Positions 45,904 to 54,235 of a stretch of DNA of 64,000 nt are shown piece after piece (within the stretch, counting starts at the first letter, position 1; every line of letters begins with the position of its first letter). The position numbers and the translations under genes were made by a program. The notes beneath the pieces are model-generated. The model was not told the DNA's origin and searched no databases. It saw nothing but the letters and a program-made list of their open reading frames with translations. Source of the stretch: Spirosoma radiotolerans. Lineage in GTDB: Bacteria; Bacteroidota; Bacteroidia; Cytophagales; Spirosomataceae. The stretch covers positions 124,001-188,000 of the forward strand of contig NZ_CP010429.1 in assembly GCF_000974425.1 (NCBI RefSeq), in the 5' to 3' direction.

Positions 45904-45944
45904 CAAAAAAAGCCCGACCGGGCGTTTTGGCAGGTCGGGCTTTT
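45904..45944 (-). terminator. Bidirectional-type terminator
   Basis: Perfect 12-bp stem (45908-45919 with 45933-45944) with A/T runs at its base, so it works on either strand. It overlaps the stop codon of the minus-strand gene at 45943. Confidence 0.85.
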
Positions 45945-46233
45945 ACCGTTGATTTATGTCATCGGGCAAATCGTTGTCCGTCTCGTCGAACAAGTGATCG
46001 TCGTCAGATTTCTCGTCGTTATCGTCTGATTCGGGTTCACCTTTCAAATTCAGATCCGTACGATGACGAAGCTTTTTGTCATCGACCGTTTTATTCAGAA
46101 ACTGATTGATCTTATCAATATCGAAACTCGTCGTTATTTCACCGAACGAGTTTATCTGAATATCAAAGCCTTCGAGTTCTTTATGAACGCGAGGCTTGTC
46201 ATTCTCATCGGGGTTTGTTTTTTTCTTTGCCAT
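45943..46233 (-). CDS. Small acidic hypothetical protein
   Basis: A 96-residue soluble protein. The first 55 residues contain a conserved-looking block (ELEGFDIQINSFGEITTSFDIDKINQFLN) and the last 40 are very acidic (Asp/Glu-rich), probably disordered. I recognise this as the type of small conserved Cytophagales protein found near gltX, but can give no function. The gene lies 75 bases downstream of gltX on the same strand with a stem-loop between. Confidence 0.7.
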   Translation of the reverse strand: MAKKKTNPDENDKPRVHKELEGFDIQINSFGEITTSFDIDKINQFLNKTVDDKKLRHRTDLNLKGEPESDDNDEKSDDDHLFDETDNDLPDDINQR

Positions 46234-46250
46234 GATATTGCTGTTTACTG

Positions 46251-46292
46251 TAAACCTATAAGACCGAAACGTTGTCCCGGCTTATAGGTTTA
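46251..46292. terminator. Stem-loop between gltX and the small acidic gene
   Basis: Perfect 12-bp stem (46251-46262 with 46281-46292) around an 18-base loop. The T run lies before the stem on the minus strand, so it is not a canonical terminator for gltX; it may attenuate or protect mRNA. Confidence 0.5.
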
Positions 46293-46308
46293 AAAAATTA
46301 GCTGACAT

Positions 46309-47838
46309 CTATTTCAACGTATTCAACGCCTTTTCCAAACGGTCAATTGTTTCTGCCTTGCCAATGATTTCCATGGTCAGCATGAGGTCAGGGCCGGCAC
46401 CCGAACCCGTCAAGGCTACCCGCATGGCTTGCATGATTTTGCCCTGTTTGATACCTGCCTGCTGCATGGCATCACCGAGCGCGTGTTTAATCTCTTCGGC
46501 CACAAATGCGCCGTCGAAGGCTTGTAAGGCATCGCGAAAAACAGCGACGGCTCGCTTCGCATCCTCATTCCACTTGGCGGCTACAATGGTTTCGTCATAG
46601 CTCGTTGGGGCGTTGAAAATAGTACCCGCTTCGGTAAATAGTTCGTGGGCGAAATTGACACGCCCTTTGAGCAAGGCCGCAATTTTCTCCGCTTTCTCCA
46701 GCGAGCAGGGCAGCCCCGCGGCTTCTGCCTGTTGCTGAACCGCAGGAGCGAGGGCTGCATCGGGTTGCAGGCGAATGTACTGATGGTTGAACCACTGCGC
46801 CTTCTGAATATCGAAACGCGCGCCCGCTTTATGCACCTGCGTGAGGTCGAAGCTGGCAATCAGTTCATCCATCGTGAAGAGTTCCTGTTCGGTGCCGGGA
46901 TTCCAGCCCAGCAATGCCAGAAAGTTGATGGTGGCTTCGGGCAGGTAGCCATCCTCGCGGAAGCCACGTGCTGTAACTCCCGAAACGGGATCAGTCCATT
47001 GGAGGGGGAAAATTGGGAAACCACCCAGATCCGCATCGCGTTTGCTGAGTTTGCCATTGCCTTCGGGTTTGAGCAGCAGCGGCAGGTGAGCAAATTGCGG
47101 CATGGTGTCTTCCCAACCCAGATACCGATACAGTAGTACGTGCAACGGCGCAGACGGAAGCCACTCTTCGCCCCGAATGACGTGTGTGATTTCCATCAAA
47201 TGGTCATCCACAATGTTGGCCAGGTGATAGGTCGGCAAACCGTCTGACTTCAACAACACTTTGTCGTCAATAGCTGACGAATGTACGTTCACCCACCCCC
47301 GGATCAGGTCGTTTAGCCGTACCTCCTCTTTGCGGGGCGTTTTTAGCCGGATCACAAACGGGTCGCCTGCCTCCATGTGCGCTTTGACTTCCTCAGGCTT
47401 CATGGTCAGGGAATTGCGCATTTGCATCCGTGTGATGGCGTTGTATTGAGCCGCCGGTGCGTTGGCTTCTTCGAGCCGTTTCCGCATAGCGTCCAGCTCT
47501 TCGGCCGTATCGAAGGCATAATAGGCTTTGCCCTCATCCACTAAACGCTGGGCTTCTTTCTGGTATATTTCCCGGCGTTCCGATTGGCGGTAGGGAGCAT
47601 GTGGCCCCCCCGTTCCTTGGCCTTCGTCGATCTCGATGCCGACCCAGCGCAGGGCTTCCAGAATATACTCTTCGGCACCCGGTACGAAGCGGTTTTGATC
47701 CGTATCTTCAATACGCAGGAGCATTTTTCCACCCATTTTACGGGCAAACAGGTAATTATAAAGCGCAGTACGCACTCCGCCAATGTGCAGCGGGCCGGTT
47801 GGGCTGGGCGCGAAACGAACGCGAACGGGTCTTGACAT
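46309..47838 (-). CDS. gltX: Glutamate--tRNA ligase
   Basis: A 509-residue class I aminoacyl-tRNA synthetase. ATG 47838 (MSRPVRVRFAPSPTG) is the real start; the longer frame upstream only reads through a palindromic repeat. The HIGH motif is PLHIG (16-20), the KMSKS equivalent is KLSKRD, and the C-terminal half has the helical anticodon-binding domain. It charges tRNA-Glu with glutamate. It lies between ridA and a small acidic gene, on the same strand. Length and domains are normal. Confidence 0.97.
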   Translation of the reverse strand: MSRPVRVRFAPSPTGPLHIGGVRTALYNYLFARKMGGKMLLRIEDTDQNRFVPGAEEYILEALRWVGIEIDEGQGTGGPHAPYRQSERREIYQKEAQRLVDEGKAYYAFDTAEELDAMRKRLEEANAPAAQYNAITRMQMRNSLTMKPEEVKAHMEAGDPFVIRLKTPRKEEVRLNDLIRGWVNVHSSAIDDKVLLKSDGLPTYHLANIVDDHLMEITHVIRGEEWLPSAPLHVLLYRYLGWEDTMPQFAHLPLLLKPEGNGKLSKRDADLGGFPIFPLQWTDPVSGVTARGFREDGYLPEATINFLALLGWNPGTEQELFTMDELIASFDLTQVHKAGARFDIQKAQWFNHQYIRLQPDAALAPAVQQQAEAAGLPCSLEKAEKIAALLKGRVNFAHELFTEAGTIFNAPTSYDETIVAAKWNEDAKRAVAVFRDALQAFDGAFVAEEIKHALGDAMQQAGIKQGKIMQAMRVALTGSGAGPDLMLTMEIIGKAETIDRLEKALNTLK

Positions 47839-47847
47839 GGGAATATA

Positions 47848-47951
47848 AATGAGTGAATGAGCGAAAGAAAGAGTGAAAGAGTGAAAGAGCGAAAGAGCGA
47901 AAATCATACGTCGCTAAATCGCTCATTCATTCTTTCGCTCTTTCACTCATT
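47848..47951. repeat. Palindrome built from GAAAGAG[C/T] tandem units
   Basis: Outer arms 47848-47869 and 47930-47951 pair with one mismatch. Between them run tandem GAAAGAGY octamers and a GCTCATTCATTC segment, so several register shifts could pair. The element fills the ridA-gltX gap and overlaps the last bases of ridA. Confidence 0.75.
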
Positions 47952-48315
47952 GAATGGCTATTACTGAAATTTCAACATTAACATCTTTCGGCAGACGGGC
48001 TACCTCGACGGTTTCACGAGCGGGTGGGTCGACGGTGAAGAACCGGCCGTAGACTTCGTTGATGGCGGCAAAGTTGTTCATGTCTTTGACGAAAATACTG
48101 CTCTTCACCACGTTGGTGTAATCCATACCGGCTGCTTTCAGAATGGCACCAATGTTTTCCATTACCTTTTGCGTCTCGGCCTGAATATCGCCGTTGGGCG
48201 CTAACTCGATGGCTACCTGACCTGAAACGAAGAGGGTTCCGTTCATTTTAACTGCCTGGCTATAAGGTCCAATCGGAGCCGGCGCCTGGTCGGTATAAAC
48301 AATTTGTTTGCTCAT
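47947..48315 (-). CDS. ridA: RidA family deaminase
   Basis: A 122-residue protein, normal for the YjgF/YER057c/UK114 family. ATG 48315 (MSKQIVYTDQAPAPIGPYSQAV) is chosen over an upstream frame. The signature VEVARLPKDVNVEI near the C-terminus carries the Arg that binds substrate carboxylate, and the motif PIGPYSQAV is the N-terminal mark. RidA trimers hydrolyse reactive 2-aminoacrylate and other enamines made by PLP enzymes. The stop codon overlaps the palindrome before gltX. Confidence 0.95.
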   Translation of the reverse strand: MSKQIVYTDQAPAPIGPYSQAVKMNGTLFVSGQVAIELAPNGDIQAETQKVMENIGAILKAAGMDYTNVVKSSIFVKDMNNFAAINEVYGRFFTVDPPARETVEVARLPKDVNVEISVIAIQ

Positions 48316-48503
48316 GGTTTTTAATGGTAATCGTCGGTAGCGGTGAAAGGTAGCTGTCAACAACTGACAATCCCCCATTAACTGTCGGCCGACAAGTAAA
48401 TTGCCTGCAAGTTATCACTAAACCCCCGGATGGCCGAAAATCAGTTAAGCATCTTCACGAAAAACGATTTTCAGTTCTACAAAGCCAACTGTTTATTTTA
48501 CCT

Positions 48504-49658
48504 ATGTCTTCCCTGAATGAGTTTTTGACGAACGCATCAGCTGATGCTGAAACCCAGTTTGACCGGCTCAAAAGTCACCTTTTTGGCCGGCTAGATGCCA
48601 GCAAGCCCTATCGAATTATTTATTACCGGGGCTTTGGCAGCCCAACGGCGGTTTGGCTATCGGGCCGTGTATTGCGTCAAAGAGATTTAAGTACGCCTAG
48701 TGACCGGGACACTTTTTGGCAAAATCTGCTGGCGACGTATCAGCGGTTTGGTAGTCGCGAAGTGCCCGGCGTAACCGTGCGTATTGAGGCTTTTGGCCAA
48801 ACGCACACCGCTGTAACGGATAAGGATGGCTTTTTCGAGGCAACGATCAATCCGCCCAACGATTTGCCGCCGGGGCGGGCGTGGTTTCCGGTGCGTTATT
48901 CGCTGGATAGCGTTGAACAACCCGCCACGGAACTGAATGAAGGAAAGGGCAACCAGTCTGTTGAGAAGGTGGGTTATGTGATGATTTCGCCCCCTTACAG
49001 CCAGTTTGGGGTTATCTCGGATATTGATGATACGGTCCTGGTGACGGATGCCACGAATCTGCTCCAGACGGCCAAACTCACATTTCTGGGGAATGCTTAC
49101 ACCCGGCTGCCGTTTGCGGGAATAGCCGCTTTTTATCGGGCGTTGCAGAGCGGGCCACTCACGACGCTTTTCAATCCCATTTATTTTGTGTCGAGCAGCC
49201 CCTGGAATCTGTATGATTTACTGGTCGATTTCTTCCGAATACAGGGCATTCCGAAAGGGCCCATTTTGCTCCGTGATCTTGATTTGAGTGCGAAATTGTT
49301 CTCGTCGGGTGGGCATCATACCCATAAGCTGGCCATGATTCGTAAAGTGCTGGATGTGAATCCCAAACTGCCGTTTGTGTTGATCGGCGACAGTGGGCAG
49401 CAGGACCCCGAAATATACGCGCAGGTGGTTCGCGAAAATCCGGACCGAATTCTGGCCGTGTATATTCGCGATGTATCGACGGAGCAGCGCGACGAAGCGG
49501 TTCGTGAACTTATCCAGACGACGGAAGCACATAACGTACCGATGCTGCTCGTGCCCGACACCGTGGCAGCGGCCGAACATGCGGCCTCGCTTGGCCTAAT
49601 TGACCCCGACACGATTCCCGAAATTCGCGCAGATCGGCGTGCCGACGAAGAAAGCTGA
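48504..49658 (+). CDS. App1-type phosphatidate phosphatase (DUF2183)
   Basis: A 384-residue cytosolic protein. An N-terminal beta-rich domain (residues about 35-135, GxVxIEAFGQ) precedes the App1 catalytic domain of the HAD class: nucleophile motif DIDDT (173-177), then YFVSSSPWN and LIGDSGQQDPEIY. In yeast App1 dephosphorylates phosphatidate and other lipid phosphates at actin patches; bacterial members probably act on lipid phosphates too, but this is not proven. It is divergent from ridA and appears to be a single gene. Confidence 0.92.
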   Translation: MSSLNEFLTNASADAETQFDRLKSHLFGRLDASKPYRIIYYRGFGSPTAVWLSGRVLRQRDLSTPSDRDTFWQNLLATYQRFGSREVPGVTVRIEAFGQTHTAVTDKDGFFEATINPPNDLPPGRAWFPVRYSLDSVEQPATELNEGKGNQSVEKVGYVMISPPYSQFGVISDIDDTVLVTDATNLLQTAKLTFLGNAYTRLPFAGIAAFYRALQSGPLTTLFNPIYFVSSSPWNLYDLLVDFFRIQGIPKGPILLRDLDLSAKLFSSGGHHTHKLAMIRKVLDVNPKLPFVLIGDSGQQDPEIYAQVVRENPDRILAVYIRDVSTEQRDEAVRELIQTTEAHNVPMLLVPDTVAAAEHAASLGLIDPDTIPEIRADRRADEES

Positions 49659-49757
49659 CTTTTTTTTGTGGCTCACGCAACCTGTTTCAAAAACCTCCCG
49701 TATTGACGAACGAACCGGTTCAACTGTTCTTGTTTAATTCTTAATACAGTTGATAAA

Positions 49758-50597
49758 ATGAAACAAGTCGTTTACGTCAATCGCTCCCTAATGGCAACGG
49801 TCATGCTGGTCATGGCCCTGTTTGGTTGTAAGGAAGAAAACCCAACCATCGTCTCCCCAGACGTTGCCATCAAAACCTCGTCGCTCGGCAACATAATGAC
49901 TGGCGAAGGAGGAAAAACGCTTTATTTCTTTGCCGGTGATGTGGCCGGAGACGCTACCTGCTCGGGCGCCTGCAAAGACAATTGGCCGGTTTTTTACAAA
50001 GAAACGCCAACCCTTAGTGCTGGTTTGAAGGCCAGTGATTTTGGAACTATAACCCGGGCCGACGGTGGCAAACAGACCACCTTCCGGGGCTGGCCCATGT
50101 ATTACTTCAAAAATGACGCCAAAGCCGGGGATGTTCTTGGTGATAAAGTTGGAAACGTCTGGATGGCTGCCAAAACGAATTATACAGTTATGCTGGCTTC
50201 TCGTCAACTTGTTGGTAATGATGGAAAAAGTTATACATTCGATACCAAAGAAGGAACGGGTAATTCAGTGTTTTTAGTCGATAGTGTAGGCCGCACGTTG
50301 TATGCATATGCCTTCGACAAAAATAGCGTGAACAAATACACAAAAGCTGACCTGAGCAACGATGCTACCTGGCCAATATTTGTGGCGTCGACGGTCGGGG
50401 AAGTGCCGTCTGTGTTGGACAAAAACGATTTCAAAACGATTACAGCCGTAGGGAAAACTCAACTGACGTATAAAGGCTGGCCTCTTTATTATTTCGGTCC
50501 TGATCAGGCTACTCGTGGAAACACAAAAGGAGTGAGTGTTCCCAGACCGGGTGTTTGGCCGGTGGTGAATACGACTTCGCCTGTTGCCCCAAATTGA
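49758..50597 (+). CDS. Lipoprotein of the COG4315 secreted-repeat type
   Basis: A 279-residue lipoprotein; lipobox LFGC at 21-24. The mature part has two halves, each with the PF03640-type repeats: TLYFFAGD...CSGACKDNWPVF and GWPMYYFKND in the first, TLYAYAFD and GWPLYYFGPD in the second. The first half keeps the conserved CxxxC pair, the second does not. The family is found near redox proteins and is thought to act in the periplasm, but the function is unknown. It is 118 bases upstream of an ECF sigma gene on the same strand and may be its target or a partner. Confidence 0.85.
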   Translation: MKQVVYVNRSLMATVMLVMALFGCKEENPTIVSPDVAIKTSSLGNIMTGEGGKTLYFFAGDVAGDATCSGACKDNWPVFYKETPTLSAGLKASDFGTITRADGGKQTTFRGWPMYYFKNDAKAGDVLGDKVGNVWMAAKTNYTVMLASRQLVGNDGKSYTFDTKEGTGNSVFLVDSVGRTLYAYAFDKNSVNKYTKADLSNDATWPIFVASTVGEVPSVLDKNDFKTITAVGKTQLTYKGWPLYYFGPDQATRGNTKGVSVPRPGVWPVVNTTSPVAPN

Positions 50598-50715
50598 GTT
50601 GAATGACTATCGGTTTATAGAGTCGATCACTCATTTAAAAACATATTTCGTAAGCAAGTGATCAAACGACCAACGTGCAGTAAACCGGAAGTAGTACTTT
50701 ATAAAATAGGTCACT

Positions 50716-51294
50716 TTGTCCAACACGCCTAACATACCCGCTTTAACCGACCTACTGGCTGGCTGTCTGCGCAACCAGCGGAAAAGTCAGGAGTTGCTTT
50801 ACCGGCAGTTCTACGGGTACGCCATGAGCATTTGTTTGCGGTATGCTCCCACTCGTGAGGGAGCACTTGAAGTACTGAATGATGGTTTTCTGAAGGTATT
50901 TACGCGGTTGGACCAGTACGATTCTGCACAGCCATTTAAGGGCTGGCTACGGCGCATTTTAATCAATGCGGCCATCGATCACTACCGACAGGAGGTGCGT
51001 CATCATCATCATGAGGATGTTGAGCAGCTTGAACAGACCGTTGCTTCAGAGTCGGCCGATGCCTTTAGTCAATTGGCACACGAAGATTTGATGGGTCTGA
51101 TTCAGCGGCTGTCGCCCGCTTATCGACTAGTATTTAATTTGTATGTTATGGATGGATTCACGCACGAGGAAATTGCCGGTCAACTCGGCATTTCAGTTGG
51201 CGCGTCGAAGTCGAACCTGGCCCGGGCACGGGAGAATCTACGCTTGTTAGTAAAGCGCTTAAACAACGATGAGTATGTCAGAGCTAACCGATGA
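50716..51294 (+). CDS. ECF-type RNA polymerase sigma factor
   Basis: A 192-residue sigma-70 family protein. Region 2 (about residues 20-90: FYGYAMSICLRYAPTREGALEVLNDGFLKVF, GWLRRILINAAIDHYRQ) binds core and the -10 element; region 4 (about 125-180: LSPAYRLVFNLYVMDGFTHEEIAGQLGISVG) is a helix-turn-helix for -35 binding. The linker has His-rich and Glu-rich stretches. The start is a TTG; no ATG precedes region 2. Its 3' end overlaps the next gene by 26 bases, so sigma and the membrane protein are translationally coupled, as with sigma/anti-sigma pairs. Confidence 0.92.
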   Translation: MSNTPNIPALTDLLAGCLRNQRKSQELLYRQFYGYAMSICLRYAPTREGALEVLNDGFLKVFTRLDQYDSAQPFKGWLRRILINAAIDHYRQEVRHHHHEDVEQLEQTVASESADAFSQLAHEDLMGLIQRLSPAYRLVFNLYVMDGFTHEEIAGQLGISVGASKSNLARARENLRLLVKRLNNDEYVRANR

Positions 51295-52927
51295 CCAATT
51301 GGACGGGCTCTTCAGAAAGTCGGCTGAAGAGTTTGATCCTCCTTTCGATCCGGCGGCCTGGCAGGACATGAAAACCCGGCTGGACACGCATGATCGGCCA
51401 ACACCCGGTGGCGGTACACCGCTTTGGAAAACTTTGCTTCGCTGGGGATTGCCCATTTGTTTGCTTTTGCTGACAGTGGGTGGCTTGTACCTGTATCGTC
51501 GTAACGCGGGCAACCGTGATAATTTACCCGGTAAAGTCAGTACGGCATCGCCAACTCATACCAGCGCTCAGCCTGGAGTAGCTGGAACCGCTACGCTACG
51601 GCCGCGTGCTGCCAAGCCTCAGCTAAATAATGCCGGCTCCGCACCAACTACAAGTACTGAATCGTCAGCCCAGTCGGTTGACCTGACTAAGCAATCGACT
51701 GAGCTGACGGAATCAGTAGGCGAACAGCCCGCTATAGCATCTACCCCGACCAAATCTGCCAACCGACCTGATGAATTGGTAACCCAGGCTGATGAAACGC
51801 ACAGGCCAACAGCCATCGATGAAACGAAGGAGAATGCAGGTGCGTACAGGGGAAAAACAAGCCCGTCGAAAACGAAGCCTGTGCCAGCTGACCTTGCGCC
51901 AACCGTTCTGACAAAACGAGCCGCGACGAGGACAAATGACACAAAGGGCGTTAGACAACGAACGGACAAGACAGTAGCAGAGCGAACACCGGCCCGTAAG
52001 CAAGCGCGAGCAAAGTGGCTGCCAAACAGACCGTCTTTTCTGGCTGCGAACGATGCAGCGGCCTCTTTGCCAACGTTCACCAAACGGTTGCGTAAACAGA
52101 CCGCTGGCAAAGCTCAATTGACCGCGACCAATACTTCTGAGACCTTTATCCAACCTATAATTAGCCAGGCGGAACCAGCCGGATTGCCAGACGTTCGCGA
52201 AATGACAATCCGGCCCGCCAATTGGCCAAAGCCGTTGGTATTTACGAAGCGCCCTGTTGACCTACCACCGACGATAGAAGCGCCCGATGAGCCTGCAATG
52301 GTTGTACCGAAACTGCCCGTAGAGCGTGGGTTAAGTGTTCGGCTGGCCGTTGCCCCCGATTTAAGTTCGATAGGATTGAAGAACTTTGCCCGACCAGGTA
52401 CTAATGTGGGCGTACTGCTGGAATACCGACTGGCTCGGCACTGGAGTGTACAGACTGGCATTATCCAGAGCACGAAGATTTATAAGGCATCCGGATCGGA
52501 ATACGAGCTGAATGATTATTACAAGAAAGGGATGTATACTGTTCCGCAGAGCGTGGATGGTCAGTGTAAGATGCTGGATATTCCAATCAATGTACGATAT
52601 GACTTTTTGTTGAAGCCCCGGTCTGATGGGCGGTCACCTAGTCGTTGGTTCATCAGTGGCGGAGTAACGAGTTATGTTATCGAGCAGGAGGATTACGTCT
52701 ATAATTACACTGGATACGCACACAAGCCTATTCCAGATTGGAATGGTAAAAGTGGCAACTACGGATTCAGTCAATTAAATCTGTCCGTTGGGTATGAGCG
52801 GGCTATTACCAAACGGTTGTCCTGGCAAATAGAGCCTTTTATGAAAATGCCACTTAAGAAAGTGGGTTATCTGAACATCAATCTCATCAGCAGCGGCACT
52901 TTTTTCTCAATCCGATATAAGTTGTAA
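51269..52927 (+). CDS. Anti-sigma-like membrane protein with C-terminal outer-membrane barrel
   Basis: A 552-residue protein. Residues 1-50 are cytoplasmic and acidic, with the anti-sigma-like FDPPFDPAAWQDM; a single helix spans about 57-76; residues 80-330 are Ser/Thr/Pro/Lys-rich low complexity; residues about 345-552 are beta-rich and resemble a PorT-type outer membrane beta-barrel (ends in TFFSIRYKL, aromatic/hydrophobic C-terminus). It overlaps the sigma gene by 26 bases. The design would join inner and outer membranes and could pass an envelope signal to the sigma factor. Binding to sigma is an inference from position. Confidence 0.75.
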   Translation: MSMSELTDDQLDGLFRKSAEEFDPPFDPAAWQDMKTRLDTHDRPTPGGGTPLWKTLLRWGLPICLLLLTVGGLYLYRRNAGNRDNLPGKVSTASPTHTSAQPGVAGTATLRPRAAKPQLNNAGSAPTTSTESSAQSVDLTKQSTELTESVGEQPAIASTPTKSANRPDELVTQADETHRPTAIDETKENAGAYRGKTSPSKTKPVPADLAPTVLTKRAATRTNDTKGVRQRTDKTVAERTPARKQARAKWLPNRPSFLAANDAAASLPTFTKRLRKQTAGKAQLTATNTSETFIQPIISQAEPAGLPDVREMTIRPANWPKPLVFTKRPVDLPPTIEAPDEPAMVVPKLPVERGLSVRLAVAPDLSSIGLKNFARPGTNVGVLLEYRLARHWSVQTGIIQSTKIYKASGSEYELNDYYKKGMYTVPQSVDGQCKMLDIPINVRYDFLLKPRSDGRSPSRWFISGGVTSYVIEQEDYVYNYTGYAHKPIPDWNGKSGNYGFSQLNLSVGYERAITKRLSWQIEPFMKMPLKKVGYLNINLISSGTFFSIRYKL

Positions 52928-53005
52928 GAACCACGCCTTTTTCTGCACACCCAAAATCACCGGCTAATTATTGTAACTACACGAAATAAACTAATCAAAC
53001 AACCG

Positions 53006-53533
53006 ATGAAAAGCAATCCAACGACCGACCAAATGAAGCGTGGCGAATTTCTGCGTAGCCTGGGTATGAGCAGTGCCGCCCTGATGGCCTTTTACTGCAT
53101 GGGAACCACACTTACGTCCTGCTCGAAAAGCAACGATGACCCAGCACCTGCTACGCCCGGTACGGGAACTGGAACAACAACAGGAACAGGCTTAACAGGG
53201 AATGCTGATTCGGCTAAGGGAGCGATCAACTATACCCTCGACCTGACCGATACGAACTATAGCAAACTGAAAACGGCGGGGCAATATGCCATTGTCGGCA
53301 GTACGCTGGTGGCTAAAGTAAAAGGAGGAAACTTCATTGCACTCTCGAAAGTCTGCACCCACGAGGGCACAACTGTACAGTATCGGTCTGACTCCGACGA
53401 CATTTACTGTAGCAATCATGGCTCCGAATTTACAACAACCGGGGCCGTAAAAGTAGGTCCGGCTGCCAAAGCCCTGACGCAGTACAAAACTGCCTTGAGC
53501 ACAGACGGGAATAGTTTGACGGTAACTGCCTAA
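53006..53533 (+). CDS. Rieske 2Fe-2S protein, exported
   Basis: A 175-residue protein with a hydrophobic signal region (residues 18-40) that contains RGEFLRSLGM and ends at a TSCSK lipobox-like site, then a Thr/Gly-rich linker. The Rieske ligands are in CTHEG and CSNHG, two Cys-x-His / Cys-x2-His pairs. The cluster is bound outside the cytoplasmic membrane. The family ranges from cytochrome bc subunits to stand-alone periplasmic redox proteins; no bc partner is adjacent, and a four-helix His-rich protein and YceI follow with gaps of 17 and 4 bases. Confidence 0.9.
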   Translation: MKSNPTTDQMKRGEFLRSLGMSSAALMAFYCMGTTLTSCSKSNDDPAPATPGTGTGTTTGTGLTGNADSAKGAINYTLDLTDTNYSKLKTAGQYAIVGSTLVAKVKGGNFIALSKVCTHEGTTVQYRSDSDDIYCSNHGSEFTTTGAVKVGPAAKALTQYKTALSTDGNSLTVTA

Positions 53534-53550
53534 CTGCTAAATTCCAGCCG

Positions 53551-54231
53551 ATGAAATACCTTTGTTTTGCCTTTTTCATGTACCTGAGCGCGGGTGCGCT
53601 CCAGGCTCAGGATTCGACCGCCGTCCGCCGGGATACTACCATTTCGCCATCGACAACAGATGCCACCGACTTGCTGGCTGGGCTGGGCGACTCAACCGAA
53701 GCGAAGCCGGACTTACTGCCGCATAAAATGATCTTTACGCAACGGGCATTCTGGGGCCCAAAAGGATTGCTTCGGTCAATGAACATTGCTCCCCTAACGC
53801 CCGAAGGACGCGCTCACGAATTGAAAGTTCGGCGAACGATGCTCATTGCGCACCAGATTGGCGGTTTTGTCACGCTGGCCGGGTTTATAGCGCAGGGAAT
53901 TATCGGAGCAAAGTTGTATAACGCCAAGGGTCAGGATTACGTCGATACCAAAAAGTGGCATGAACGGTCGGCTGCGTTTATCAACGTTACGTATGGAACG
54001 ACGTTACTGCTTTCGCTCACTGCGCCACCGCCGGTGGTGGGTGCGCGAAAAGGGTTCACAACCATCAAGCTCCATAAATACCTGGCCATTGTTCACCTGA
54101 CGGGCATGGTTGCCACCAACGTGCTGGCTCACATGATTGATGAGAACCCATCGCTCAAACCCTATCACCGGGCGGCTGCTTACACAACCTTTGGTGCTTA
54201 TGCGGCTTCGATTCTCGCCATAACTTTCTAA
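53551..54231 (+). CDS. His-rich four-helix membrane protein (b561-like candidate)
   Basis: A 226-residue exported protein with a signal peptide to about residue 20 (LQAQ) and four later helices (about 95-120, 138-158, 175-195, 205-225). Histidines at 101, 137, 175, 182, 194 and 206 lie in or at the ends of the helices, so two b-type haems could be bound as in cytochrome b561. I do not recognise a named family. The gene lies between the Rieske and YceI genes with gaps of 17 and 4 bases, which fits a membrane electron carrier. Haem binding is not proven by sequence. Confidence 0.65.
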   Translation: MKYLCFAFFMYLSAGALQAQDSTAVRRDTTISPSTTDATDLLAGLGDSTEAKPDLLPHKMIFTQRAFWGPKGLLRSMNIAPLTPEGRAHELKVRRTMLIAHQIGGFVTLAGFIAQGIIGAKLYNAKGQDYVDTKKWHERSAAFINVTYGTTLLLSLTAPPPVVGARKGFTTIKLHKYLAIVHLTGMVATNVLAHMIDENPSLKPYHRAAAYTTFGAYAASILAITF

Positions 54232-54235
54232 AAAC

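Noticed and set aside
47848..47951. Short tandem repeats considered as a CRISPR or minisatellite gene
   Set aside because: Units are 8 bases without spacers and form a palindrome; no cas gene is present.
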